56,492 nt of DNA, taken from NCBI GenBank assembly GCA_025360865.1, contig JANYBG010000170.1:1-56492 (forward strand), given 5' to 3'. A program made the position numbers and the translations under genes. Source of the stretch: Pseudomonadota bacterium. Its GTDB lineage: Bacteria > Pseudomonadota > Gammaproteobacteria > Steroidobacterales > Steroidobacteraceae. How positions within the stretch are numbered: the stretch's first letter is position 1; each line of letters opens with the position of its first letter. The notes beneath the pieces are model-generated. The model was not told where the DNA came from. It saw nothing but the letters and a program-made list of their open reading frames with translations, and made no database searches. This document shows positions 17,601 through 25,251 of this stretch, in pieces.

Positions 17601-18419
17601 GTGGCCGAGCGGCCCTGAGATCCCCCAGGCATCGAGGTCGAGGTCCCGCAGGAGCGCATCTCCCGCCCAGTGGAAATGGTTGGTGAGATCAAGCAGCCGT
17701 CCCGTGACGTCCGCGCGGAATGGGCTCGCCGCGTGCGCCACGATGTTGATGACGTTGAGGTCACCGAGCGCGTTGCCATCGACGGTCCAGGAGGGCTGCC
17801 CTTGCGGATGCCAGTCGAGGTGGTACTCCCCGGCTATGCCGACCGGATCAGTGGCGCGCAGCAGGCCGCTGAATCCGACGCTGGCGCCGTCCAGCTGCCC
17901 GGTGAGGCCGAAGACGCGGATGCTGTGGCGGCGCACGACGGCGGCGCTGGTGAGCTCGCTGACCACCAGCTCGAAGCCGTTGTAGACGGTCAGTGTGGTG
18001 GTGCCGACGTGCAGCTGGTCCGCGTTGATCAGGAGCCAGCGCGGCAGGAAACCGAGCGGCGAGGGGGTCGGGGGGTGCGCGCGCCTCTTGACCTGGATCA
18101 CCGCGTTGCGCGCGGAGGCCGAAGGTGAGCGGATCGTCTGCAGCAACAGCGGCGCGACCGCCACGCGCGCCTCGACGTCATCGAAGCGCAGGTGCACCAG
18201 TTCCTGGTCGATCTCCACGCGCTGCGCATGCAGGCCGCCCGCGACTGTGCCGGTGAGGCCCGCGATCTCGAACTCGACGCCGCCGACATGGTGGGGCAGG
18301 TGGCGGACCACGAACTGCGCGCCGCTGGTGGTGAATAGCACCGACCAGAGCGCTACGAACGGCGTGGCGCTGAGCGTCACGATCAGGAGGCCGGCGAGGA
18401 TGAGGAGTATGCGGCGCAT
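14688..18419 (-). CDS. tamB: Translocation and assembly module subunit TamB
   Basis: A 1243-residue protein anchored by one N-terminal membrane segment (MRRILLILAGLLIVTLSATPFVALW), followed by a very long repetitive beta-rich periplasmic region typical of TamB/AsmA-like proteins, which form a hydrophobic groove between the membranes. The last 250 residues match the DUF490/TamB domain, including LSFFSDPPLTQSQIVSLILAG and a C-terminal RLYVSYGISLTEQINTLKLRY block. It works with TamA in outer-membrane protein assembly and phospholipid transport. ATG at 18419 was chosen because the membrane anchor starts there. It begins 5 bp after the tamA stop, so the two form an operon. Confidence 0.95.
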   Translation of the reverse strand: MRRILLILAGLLIVTLSATPFVALWSVLFTTSGAQFVVRHLPHHVGGVEFEIAGLTGTVAGGLHAQRVEIDQELVHLRFDDVEARVAVAPLLLQTIRSPSASARNAVIQVKRRAHPPTPSPLGFLPRWLLINADQLHVGTTTLTVYNGFELVVSELTSAAVVRRHSIRVFGLTGQLDGASVGFSGLLRATDPVGIAGEYHLDWHPQGQPSWTVDGNALGDLNVINIVAHAASPFRADVTGRLLDLTNHFHWAGDALLRDLDLDAWGISGPLGHITGRLTGAGDLSRFAAHGPVNPSGLRAGVFEVRFEGSYADHVLTAKQAEATHVESGAHASASGTVTVIEHGPKLDLAGRWEQFRWPLVGRDVPVRSASGTFTLQGVLPYSVHAVGDIRPGGLPAMPVDVDGALAKDRFSFSRAEVDLYGGHASASGEVIWSGAGFWDVKGRATGINPGLLRADLPGSLNVNFITSGRGFSTQDNLTASFSELSGKLRGAAVSGGGTISHSGKTFEFTNVRVNAGGTNVALDGQVNERLNLRFALATQDLGLLFASSHGQMKGSGTIAGTLAVPAIMAVAHGHDVDYQGLKVASFDANINFDPAATDQESHVDIGVHKLSYQTRTLDAATFTLQGLPSAYDVHVSASAPGLAASLQARGAYANATFKGQLTTLALSGNDALRLSLDRPVDLLVSASHVRIEWLCLNGTPGSICADGDWTPAAWSTTASTEELPLATLTAGMTPSVQYLGTGGAHLHLSGGASLPTVGALRARLEDAVIAHRLASKKIERTKIGSGTVSIDATPATVNAQLNLGDGQVGTMTAKLIIQRTTPRWQDMPVNGELHAHSADCDLISLYVPQIDRAAGQFTADIGVAGTIGGPRLSGFIRVTEGEIDAYQVNLALRQIAMEARLSDSGVDLKTSAKAGGGTLSAEGHMEWRNLVPYGKFHLQGTGLRVVDVPEAQIDASPDLLFDINGHKIEVTGKVVVPYAKIAPKDITNAVRPSDDEVIVGHEEDDPQNHFEVISDITLSLGDRVSIETLGLTGRLTGSIVIKSGYDAITRGTGELSVAGGSYTAYARKLDIQKGRLIFTGGPIDNPGIDLRAVKVFPDVTAGVNVRGTLLQPRLSFFSDPPLTQSQIVSLILAGGSLESTQKGGAGNAALAQAAALLASQVGSRVGIQDVSLESDVTNDTSLVLGRYLSPRLYVSYGISLTEQINTLKLRYTLGDHWTVKTEVGQGRTGQISGVDLVYTIDK

Positions 18420-18424
18420 GGCGG

Positions 18425-20320
18425 CTACAACTTCGGCGAGAAGTTGATGTGCAGGCGCAGCCCACCGGGGGTGCAACCGGAGCGGCCGACGTCGATGGGT
18501 TGCGTGCACGGCTCGTACAGCGGCTTGGCGATGTCGAGGCCGAGTGTCAGCACCGACAGGCGCAGGCGCAGCCCGACACCTACGGAGTAGGCCAGCCGCG
18601 TGGCATCCGACCAGCTGTCAAAGGCATTGCCGTAGTCGAAGAAGGTCGCGATGGCGAGGCTCTTGGGGAGGTCGCGCACGATCTCGATGGTGCCGGTGAT
18701 GAGGTCCTTGCCACCCACCCTGCTGTACACGTTTTGGTACCCTGGGCAGACCGCGGGCACCGGTTGGGCCGTGCAGACGGTGGTGAGCTGCTTCGGCGAC
18801 AGGTCCGCGTAGCCGAAGCCGCGCACGCTGTTGTCGCCGCCAGCGAACAAGCGGAACACGGTTGGCAGCTGGCTGAACTGGGAAACGAACGTCGCGCCCA
18901 CTTCCCCGCGCAACAGCAGGTGCCACTTCCTGGCGATGGGCAGCACGCGCTCGGCCTGCGCGTGTGCCTGGAAGAAGTTGGAGTCCGACCCGAGCGAGGC
19001 ATGTGAACCGCGGATCTCTATGAACAGCGGCCGCTCGAACAACGGTTCGCCCAGATAGCCCTTGGGAACTGAGGCGAGGTCGAGCTCTGGCACCAGCAAC
19101 TGGGCGGTCAGCGGGGGGCGCAGCGCCTCCACCGCCGAATTGTTATCCCGGCTCGTCGTGTGCACCGCGTTCACCAGCCAGACGTGCTGCCAGCTGCCGG
19201 TGACCGCAGTGAACGCCGGGCCGACGGAGGTCGTGTTGGTCGTGACGTCGCCCCAGTTGCGCTGCTCGATGCTGCCGCGCAATGAGAGGCTCTCGACCGC
19301 CGGGTCGCCGACCGGGATGGTGTAGCGCGCCTGCAGGCTGTACTTGGTGACCTGGGCGGCCTGGACCGCAACGCTGAAGGTATGCCCGCTGGAGTTGATG
19401 CGGTGGTCGTCGAAGCCGAGCGTGCCGCGCGCTCCGGTGTCGGTCGCGTAGCCCGCGCCCAACGAGTAGCGGTGGCGGCGGCTGGCATCGGCGCTGATGT
19501 TGACGGGGACGGTGTGCGCCACGGGGTCCGGCGCCCCGGGCAGCACCTCCAGGTTCGCGAAGTACTGCGCGTCATCGAGCGCGAACTGCGTGCGCAACAC
19601 CTGGGTAAGGTCGAACGGCTCACCGTCGTGGTAGCGCAGGTAGCGGCGCACCAAGCTCTCCCGTATCACTCTTTGCTTGATCGTCGTCGCGCCGAAGCGA
19701 TAACGCTCGCCGGTATCCATCTCCAGACTGATGTTGGCCTTGTGGTTCGGCGGGTCGACGACGAGTTCGTTGCGGATCAGCTTCGCGTCGAAGTAGCCGT
19801 ACGTGGCCGCCGTGCGCTGCAGGTCGTTCTTGATGTTCTCGTAGCTCTTGTGGCTCAGCCGCTGGCCGGGTTGCAGGGGCAGGTGCGTGAGGATGCGCTG
19901 AAACAGCGGATCGCTCTCCCCTGGGCCGTCAACATGCACGCCGATATGGTCGACCAGCACGGGAGTCCCCGGATTGATGTCCAGGTTCAGCTTCCAGGTG
20001 CCGTTGGCTTCCTGAGTGACCGTGGACTGCACCTGCGGCTCGTAGTAGCCGAAGGGGCGCAGGGCCGCGTCCACCTCGCGCTCGACGCGCTCGTGCAGGC
20101 GCTCGACCGTGTCGGGAGAAAGGTCCGCGCCGCCTTTCTTGTAGCGCTCGAAGCTCAGGTAGGCGAGCACGTTATCGCGCAGCTCGTCGTCGACGCCGTG
20201 GATGTCGACATCCACCGCGGAGGCCGCCCGGGCGAACGGCCCCACGAGCAAGCTCAGGAACACCGCCGGGGTGAGCGTGAGCCATCGACGAGCCCCCCGC
20301 GGGTGTATGCGCTGCGCCAT
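18425..20320 (-). CDS. tamA: Translocation and assembly module subunit TamA
   Basis: A 631-residue Omp85-family outer-membrane protein. It has a signal peptide (WLTLTPAVFLSLLVGPFARAASA) and about three POTRA domains to roughly residue 275, for example NIKNDLQRTAATYGYFDAKLI. The C-terminal beta-barrel carries FAGGDNSVRGFGYADLSP, the Omp85 loop-6 VRGF/VRGY motif, and ends LRLHINFSPKL with a terminal hydrophobic barrel strand. It is slightly longer than E. coli TamA (about 577). ATG at 20320 is the start that yields a proper signal peptide. It is the first gene of the tamA-tamB pair, and the 107 bp upstream show no strong regulatory signal. Confidence 0.95.
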   Translation of the reverse strand: MAQRIHPRGARRWLTLTPAVFLSLLVGPFARAASAVDVDIHGVDDELRDNVLAYLSFERYKKGGADLSPDTVERLHERVEREVDAALRPFGYYEPQVQSTVTQEANGTWKLNLDINPGTPVLVDHIGVHVDGPGESDPLFQRILTHLPLQPGQRLSHKSYENIKNDLQRTAATYGYFDAKLIRNELVVDPPNHKANISLEMDTGERYRFGATTIKQRVIRESLVRRYLRYHDGEPFDLTQVLRTQFALDDAQYFANLEVLPGAPDPVAHTVPVNISADASRRHRYSLGAGYATDTGARGTLGFDDHRINSSGHTFSVAVQAAQVTKYSLQARYTIPVGDPAVESLSLRGSIEQRNWGDVTTNTTSVGPAFTAVTGSWQHVWLVNAVHTTSRDNNSAVEALRPPLTAQLLVPELDLASVPKGYLGEPLFERPLFIEIRGSHASLGSDSNFFQAHAQAERVLPIARKWHLLLRGEVGATFVSQFSQLPTVFRLFAGGDNSVRGFGYADLSPKQLTTVCTAQPVPAVCPGYQNVYSRVGGKDLITGTIEIVRDLPKSLAIATFFDYGNAFDSWSDATRLAYSVGVGLRLRLSVLTLGLDIAKPLYEPCTQPIDVGRSGCTPGGLRLHINFSPKL

Positions 20321-20427
20321 CTCAACGTGTGCCTGGAGAAAGTCCCGGAATTCTAGAGCCTTAAGGGCGCAACCGCTCGCCGCCGTGCGGGTGAGACTGC
20401 CAAGGCGTGGCGTGGGTTCCGCGCGGC

Positions 20428-21210
20428 TCAGGGCCACTCGCCGGCGTTCAGGCTGTATTCAGTCTCGCCCTGCTGGATTCCCCGCGCGTCGAAGCGCCGC
20501 TCGCCCAGATGGAAGCCGCCACCGGACTCGAGCATCAGGACCGTGGAACAGCGCGTGCCGTAGTTTGGGTCGTGCACGAACGGCGAGGAGAGCACGCGTT
20601 CCCACTCGAGCGTGAGGCCGGTCTTGGGCAGCTGCGACTCCTCGCTCACCCGGGCGCGGTCACCCAGCAGGGTGAACAGCGTCTCGGGCGCGGCGTAAGA
20701 CGCCGCCCCCAGCCACTCCTCGAAGCCGCGGCGCACGCGCTGAAGTTTCGGCCACGGGCTATCAAGGGACTGGTTCGACAGCCCGTACACCCCCGGCGCG
20801 AGGGCGCGCGCGAACGGCGTGGCCCGATTGGAGCCGTACCACAATGAATCGCGGTCGGCGAGCAGCAGGTTGAAGCCCGAATATTCCGCCACGCGCGCGT
20901 CGAGGGCGGCGAGGAATTCCCCTGGGCCCGCGGGGGAGCTCAGGTATGCCGGGATCAGCTCCCCACGCGAGGGGGCCGCCGCCTGTGGCCGCTGCAGCTC
21001 ACGGAAGTTGGTGACGACGCCGAAACGGCGCCCACGATCAAGGGCGAGCCAGGTCCCGTTGGCGCGCAGGTCGCGACCGGCGAGTATCTCCCCGGGCCCG
21101 GGCCACTTGGCGAGCCCCGCCGCCGGACGTTCGTGGAACTCGTCGCGATTGGCGGCGACCACGAGGCGGTAGCGCGGGTGCGCCCGCCACGCCAGCACGA
21201 GCAGGCACAT
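20428..21210 (-). CDS. NRDE family protein (TANGO2-like)
   Basis: A 260-residue member of the NRDE/TANGO2 family, named for the Asn-Arg-Asp-Glu motif seen in LVVAANRDEFHERPAA at the N-terminus. Other family features are ILAGRDLRANGTWLAL, FGVVTNFRE, GVYGLSNQSLDSPWPK and YGTRCSTVLML. The starting MCL is usual for the family, with Cys2 as a possible Ntn-like nucleophile (inference). Eukaryotic TANGO2 has been tied to heme or lipid handling; the bacterial role is unsettled. It lies 3 bp downstream of nudC on the same strand, so the two probably form an operon. Confidence 0.9.
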   Translation of the reverse strand: MCLLVLAWRAHPRYRLVVAANRDEFHERPAAGLAKWPGPGEILAGRDLRANGTWLALDRGRRFGVVTNFRELQRPQAAAPSRGELIPAYLSSPAGPGEFLAALDARVAEYSGFNLLLADRDSLWYGSNRATPFARALAPGVYGLSNQSLDSPWPKLQRVRRGFEEWLGAASYAAPETLFTLLGDRARVSEESQLPKTGLTLEWERVLSSPFVHDPNYGTRCSTVLMLESGGGFHLGERRFDARGIQQGETEYSLNAGEWP

Positions 21211-21213
21211 CGC

Positions 21214-22113
21214 CTAGCAGCCGCCCTGGAGCCAGGTTTCGATGAGGCGCCAGGAAATCGACTGGGTGGGGGGAGCGAGCGCCTCCCCGGAAGTCACCTG
21301 CGCGCGCGCGTACCAGCGCGCGTCCTCGAGCTCACCGCTCAGGCGGATCTGGCTCCCCGGCGCGGCGCTCGCCAGGAAGCCGAGCATGAGGGAGGAAGGG
21401 AACGGCCAAGGCTGTGAGGAGTGGTAGCGCACGTTGTGCACCAGCACACCTGTCTCCTCGGCGACTTCGCGGGCCACCGCATCCTCCAGACTCTCCCCGG
21501 GCTCGACGAATCCCGCGAGGGTGGATACCCGGCGCCGCGGCCAGCTCGCCTGGCGACCGAGCAGCGCTCGCTCGCCGTCGCTGACCAGAACGATGATCGC
21601 CGGATCGATGCGGGGAAAATACTGCTGGGCGCAGGCCGGATCGGGGCACACCAGGCAGTGACCCGCGTGGGATACGACCGTCGGGGCGCCGCATGCGCCG
21701 CAGAATCGCTGGCGCGCACGCCAGGTCGAGAGCGCGCGCGCATAGGCGAGCAGCCCGGCGTGCTCCGCATCGAGCACGGGGGCGAGCGGCCGAAGCTCCT
21801 CGAACCGGCTATCCGGCGGCAGCTCGACGGCGGTGTCTTGCGGCAGGTCGACGAGTACGACCCGCGCGCCGCGAAACCATCCGAGCAGGATCAGGTCCCT
21901 CGGCCGCACCGCGGCCAGTTGTGGCGCGTCGCCCTCCAGGAAGGCGATGGCCGGCTCAGGACCGGTGCGCAGGAGTTGTTCACTGCCGCGCCCAAGCAGG
22001 TATCGCGTGGTCGCATCCCCGCGCGCCGCCTGGATCCAGTTCTCGTCATCGCGAAGTTCGGCGCGGCGCTCCAGGTAAGGCCCGGCGAAAAAATTCGGCC
22101 GATCGTGACTCAT
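21214..22113 (-). CDS. nudC: NAD(+) diphosphatase NudC
   Basis: A 299-residue Nudix hydrolase. The central zinc ribbon is RQRFCGACGAPTVV...CLVCPDPAC. The Nudix box GFVEPGESLEDAVAREVAEETGV is complete, and the NudC-specific SQPWPFPSSLMLGF follows. The enzyme hydrolyses NADH/NAD+ and removes NAD caps from RNA 5' ends. ATG at 22113 (MSHDRPNFFAG) is the natural start; the only codon upstream in frame is a TTG. It is followed after 3 bp by the NRDE gene. Upstream lies the FlhC-like gene on the same strand, 39 bp away, so readthrough is possible. Confidence 0.93.
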   Translation of the reverse strand: MSHDRPNFFAGPYLERRAELRDDENWIQAARGDATTRYLLGRGSEQLLRTGPEPAIAFLEGDAPQLAAVRPRDLILLGWFRGARVVLVDLPQDTAVELPPDSRFEELRPLAPVLDAEHAGLLAYARALSTWRARQRFCGACGAPTVVSHAGHCLVCPDPACAQQYFPRIDPAIIVLVSDGERALLGRQASWPRRRVSTLAGFVEPGESLEDAVAREVAEETGVLVHNVRYHSSQPWPFPSSLMLGFLASAAPGSQIRLSGELEDARWYARAQVTSGEALAPPTQSISWRLIETWLQGGC

Positions 22114-22152
22114 GAACCGCGCCCGCCCGCCCGAAGGCAATGGCGGCGGATT

Positions 22153-22701
22153 CTAGCAGCGCGCGGCCCCGGTACAGTGGGGGCAGCGCGTCACCCGCAG
22201 AGAAAACGGCTCGAAAACCATGAGGCCCTCGCAGCAGCCACACCAGCCAACGCGAAGTTGCTCGCCCCGCGACAGGGTGCTCACCAGGAACACCGCATGC
22301 TCGAAGGTGATCTGTCCCCCTGGGCGCGCCATGCGGTATGCCTCGAAGGCGTTGCACAGCAGCGCGCCACGGGCCAAAGCGGCCAGCGAGCCAGGCTCCT
22401 CCGGCGCGCAGGTCGCGGCGAGGACACCGAGCATCCACAAGGGCGTGGCGAGCGCGAGGGTTTCCTCCTGCAGCCGCACGGAGCGGGTGAAGTACGCGAC
22501 CTGGTGCGGTGACTTGCCCCGGTGTCGCGGCAGCTTGTCGCGCGCGTCCTCCAGATACGAGCGGTAGAGCTTGCGGATGCGGTCGTCGCTGAGGCCAGTC
22601 CAGCCGCGGATCGTCTGCGTGCGCGCCTCGTGGCGTAGGAAGCGCAGCGCGAGCTCCATGCGCAGGCGTTCACGGTGATAGCGGTCGTCGGTGATGCGCA
22701 T
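22153..22701 (-). CDS. flhC: FlhC-like flagellar transcriptional activator
   Basis: A 182-residue protein matching FlhC over its length: an N-terminal helical region (MELALRFLRHEARTQTIRGWTGLSDDRIRKLYRSY), a middle region with ALLCNAFEAYRMARPG, and a C-terminal zinc site WCGCCEGLMVF...RCPHC (Cys154, 156, 157, 173, 176) with the spacing of the enteric FlhC zinc cluster. FlhC binds DNA with FlhD and activates class-II flagellar promoters with sigma-70. ATG at 22701 has GAGGAG at the right distance, while the GTG at 22710 overlaps that sequence. An FlhD-like gene is divergent rather than upstream in an operon. No flagellar genes are in the window, so the target may be something else. Confidence 0.85.
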   Translation of the reverse strand: MRITDDRYHRERLRMELALRFLRHEARTQTIRGWTGLSDDRIRKLYRSYLEDARDKLPRHRGKSPHQVAYFTRSVRLQEETLALATPLWMLGVLAATCAPEEPGSLAALARGALLCNAFEAYRMARPGGQITFEHAVFLVSTLSRGEQLRVGWCGCCEGLMVFEPFSLRVTRCPHCTGAARC

Positions 22702-22767
22702 CGCCAGCACTCCTCACGTATCGGACGGGTTATTTTGTGAGCGCCGTCTGGAATTGCAAGCACACAA

Positions 22768-22789
22768 ATTTGGTTAAAAATCACCAAAT
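22768..22789. repeat. Inverted repeat between the FlhC-like and FlhD-like genes
   Basis: ATTTGGT (22768-22774) and ACCAAAT (22783-22789) form a perfect 7-bp inverted repeat around an 8-bp AT-rich centre. It lies in the only AT-rich patch of the 149-bp space between the two divergent regulator genes, about 60 bp upstream of the FlhD-like start and 65 bp upstream of the FlhC-like start. Position and symmetry fit an operator for a dimeric regulator or a shared promoter core. It does not match the longer FlhDC box as I know it. Confidence 0.45.
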
Positions 22790-22850
22790 CGGTGGATTGC
22801 ATTCATCCGATGCGCGGCTAGTATGACCGTCCGCTGACAAGGAGTGAGCC

Positions 22851-23582
22851 ATGCTGCTGCAGTGCGAGATGCAAGACGGCGATGACACCGGGGGTGCGAC
22901 CGAGGCCGGCTGGCTTAAGGCGAACACCCTAGAGTCCCTCACCGAATTGAACGAAAACTGCCTCGCCCTGCTCGCGGAGCAGGCGCGGTCGAATGCCGCG
23001 GAGCCCCTGTTCGGCCAGTTCTGCGACACGTGGCGCTCGCTGGACGCCGGTGGTCGCCGCCGCGCGGCCGCATGCATGTACCTGCTGGTCGATGCGGGCT
23101 TCGCCGACTCGTCGCGCTGGCAACGGCCGGTTCCGACCGAGCCCGCCCACGTCGCCCCCGCGCCCTTCTTCACGGTGCCGGGTACCGTCGCGCTCACCCA
23201 GTCCGTATTCGTCTTCGGCTGGCACCTCGCGCGCTGCCAGAGCACCGCGGCGCGCTTGCTGCTCGGGATGTCCGCGCCGAGCGTGGCTGTCATCGGGCGG
23301 CGCACGCTCGGGCAGGTCCGGGCGCTTGCCGCGGTACATCCGGAATGGCTGCGGCCCCGCTGGCTGAGGCAGCCTAGGGTTTGGCGCGAACTCCTGGCCG
23401 CGGCCCGCGCTGATGACGACCTCGCCCTGTGGCGGGCGCGACTGCGGGGACAGACCCTGCTCGCCGCGGAGACGCGGGCGCACAACCTCGAGCGCGGCCG
23501 CCGCGGGCCTGCCCCGGCCCCCCGTCCGGACCCAGTGTCCAAACCGCGGCGGGCGGAGCCGGCAGCAGCCGGTCACCCCTGA
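22851..23582 (+). CDS. FlhD-like protein with N-terminal extension
   Basis: A 243-residue protein. Residues about 118-205 follow the FlhD pattern: a helix like FGWHLARCQSTAARLLLGMS aligns with the FlhD LAQRLIVQDKASAMFRLGI stretch, then IGRRTLGQVRALA with TLGALTLPQMVKLAE, then RPRWLRQPRVWRELL and ALWRARLRGQ with the FlhD C-terminal helices. The alignment was made by eye from memory. The first 110 residues (with FGQFCDTWRSLDAGGRRRAAACMYLLVDAGF) and the basic Pro-rich tail are absent from enteric FlhD, which is about 115 residues. ATG at 22851 follows AAGGAG. It is divergent from the FlhC-like gene, which supports a partner role. Confidence 0.6.
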   Translation: MLLQCEMQDGDDTGGATEAGWLKANTLESLTELNENCLALLAEQARSNAAEPLFGQFCDTWRSLDAGGRRRAAACMYLLVDAGFADSSRWQRPVPTEPAHVAPAPFFTVPGTVALTQSVFVFGWHLARCQSTAARLLLGMSAPSVAVIGRRTLGQVRALAAVHPEWLRPRWLRQPRVWRELLAAARADDDLALWRARLRGQTLLAAETRAHNLERGRRGPAPAPRPDPVSKPRRAEPAAAGHP

Positions 23583-23696
23583 GCGTGTGTGCGGACCGAT
23601 GACCGTTTTTGACCGATTCCCGTCCCATTGACCTATAGCAAGAGTTAAAAGACTGAGAGAGAATATCGTCCGAATATAAACTCAGGTACCCCGCTC

Positions 23697-24257
23697 ATGA
23701 AACAGGCGCTGCTGGTCATTGACGCCCAGGAATCCTTCCGCGCGCGGCCTTACTTCCGCACCGACGAACTGCCTGGTTTCCTGGGCAACACGCAATCGCT
23801 CATCGACCGTTGTCAGGGGGGCGACATCCCCGTCGTGCAGGTTTTACACCGCGAGCCCGGGAATGACGTATCGAATCCGTTCACCGCGGCGTCTGGCCAG
23901 GTGCGCGCGCTGCGCGAGCTGTCGCTGCGCCCGGACGTGGTGGTCCACAAGGAGGTGCACTCGGCGATGTTCGCCCGTGAGGCCGACGGCACCACGCTTG
24001 AAAGCTGGCTGCGGGAGCGCGGCATCCAGAGACTGCTGGTCACCGGCATCCGCACGGAGCAATGCTGCGAGACCACCACCCGGCACGCCTCGGACCTGGG
24101 GTTCGTGGTTCGCTACGTCACCGATGCGACGCTCACCTTCCCCATGCGCACGCGCGCCGGCCGCGAGGTCAGTCCAGCGGAGATCCGCGAGCGCACGGAA
24201 CTGGTGCTCGAGGATCGCTTCGCGCAGATCGTCTCGACGGCAGGGGCGCTGGCCTAG
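23697..24257 (+). CDS. Isochorismatase-family cysteine hydrolase
   Basis: A 186-residue cysteine hydrolase with the family triad: Asp9 in LLVIDAQESF, Lys85 in VVVHKEVHSAMF and nucleophile Cys123 in GIRTEQCCETTTRHASDLGF. Members hydrolyse amides such as nicotinamide, ureidoacrylate or carbamoylsarcosine. The sequence does not show which. It is followed 15 bp later by a GlxA-type regulator on the same strand, a common arrangement in which the regulator controls the hydrolase. The 114 bp upstream (23583-23696) are AT-richer than the surroundings and include TTGACC (23609-23614) and TATAGC (23634-23639), but at a poor 19-bp spacing. Confidence 0.9.
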   Translation: MKQALLVIDAQESFRARPYFRTDELPGFLGNTQSLIDRCQGGDIPVVQVLHREPGNDVSNPFTAASGQVRALRELSLRPDVVVHKEVHSAMFAREADGTTLESWLRERGIQRLLVTGIRTEQCCETTTRHASDLGFVVRYVTDATLTFPMRTRAGREVSPAEIRERTELVLEDRFAQIVSTAGALA

Positions 24258-24272
24258 CGCCGGGCGCAACCG

Positions 24273-25244
24273 ATGGACGGGCCACGCGATGTGTTGTTCG
24301 TGCTGCTGCCCAGCGTCGTACTGCTGGACGTGGCAGGTCCGGCGGACGCGTTTCGCAACGCGGAGACGCAACGGCCCGGCAGCTACCGGCTGCGCTTCGT
24401 CGGGGCGCGGCCGCGGCTGAACTCCGCGGTTGGCCTCGGTCTGTGTGACCTTGAGCCATTGCCCAGCCAGCCAGCGGCCGGCTCGATCGTGGTGCTCACC
24501 GGGACCACCGGTAAGCGCATCGATCCGGACGACCCGGACATCCAGTGCGTATTGCAGTGGCTCAGGTCAGGGGCTGTGGCCGGGTCACTGCTGATGTGCG
24601 TGTGCGCGGGGAGCGTCCTCGCGGCGCATGGCGGGCTCCTGGAGGGGCGCGCGTGCACGACCCACCACGACTTCCTCGAGGAACTGCGGCAGGTTGAGCC
24701 CCGGGCCCGCGTGCTCGACAACCGCATTTTCGTCGAGGACGGCACGGTGTTCACCAGCGCCGGCGTGACGGCGGGTCTCGATCTCGCGCTGCACCTCATC
24801 GGGCGGCAGCTGGGCGCGCGCGTGGCCGCGGATGTCGCGCGTGACCTGGTTGTCTACCTGCGCCGCGCGGGCAGTGATCCCGCGCTCTCGCCCTGGGTCA
24901 TGCACCGCAACCACCTGCACCCAGCCGTGCATCGCGTGCAGGACGCGGTGGCGCGCGACCCGGCCGCGCGCTGGGGAGCGCGTGAGCTGTCCGCCGTGGC
25001 GTGCACGAGCGCGCGCAACCTCGCGCGCCTGTTCGCGGAACACGCCGGTTGCTCGCCACTGGACTACGTGCAGCTGATCCGCTTCGCCCTCGCCCGGCAG
25101 ATGGTGACGCAGGGCCGCCTGGATCTGGAGCGCGTGGCGTTGCGCGCGGGCTTCCGCTCGGCGCAGCACTTGCGCCGCGTCTGGTCGCGCTGGGAGGCGC
25201 GGCCGCCGAGCGCGCTGCGCGGCCGCGACCTGCGGGCGGCCTAA
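24273..25244 (+). CDS. GlxA family AraC-type transcriptional regulator
   Basis: A 323-residue regulator with an N-terminal DJ-1/PfpI-like domain (about 5-185) and a C-terminal AraC helix-turn-helix domain (about 215-320). The first domain shows LLPSVVLLDVAGPADAFRN, the nucleophile-elbow-like MCVCAGSVLAAHGGLLEGR and TSAGVTAGLDLALHLI. The second shows the two AraC helices around LSAVACTSARNLARLFAEHAG and DLERVALRAGFRSAQHLRRVW. Such proteins usually activate genes for amide or amine catabolism. The adjacent cysteine hydrolase, 15 bp upstream, is the likely partner. It converges with an asparaginase-type gene. Confidence 0.92.
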   Translation: MDGPRDVLFVLLPSVVLLDVAGPADAFRNAETQRPGSYRLRFVGARPRLNSAVGLGLCDLEPLPSQPAAGSIVVLTGTTGKRIDPDDPDIQCVLQWLRSGAVAGSLLMCVCAGSVLAAHGGLLEGRACTTHHDFLEELRQVEPRARVLDNRIFVEDGTVFTSAGVTAGLDLALHLIGRQLGARVAADVARDLVVYLRRAGSDPALSPWVMHRNHLHPAVHRVQDAVARDPAARWGARELSAVACTSARNLARLFAEHAGCSPLDYVQLIRFALARQMVTQGRLDLERVALRAGFRSAQHLRRVWSRWEARPPSALRGRDLRAA

Positions 25245-25251
25245 AAGCGCC

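Noticed and set aside
23609-23639. TTGACC and TATAGC as a sigma-70 promoter for the cysteine hydrolase
   Set aside because: The 19-bp spacing and weak -10 make it too uncertain to list as a feature.
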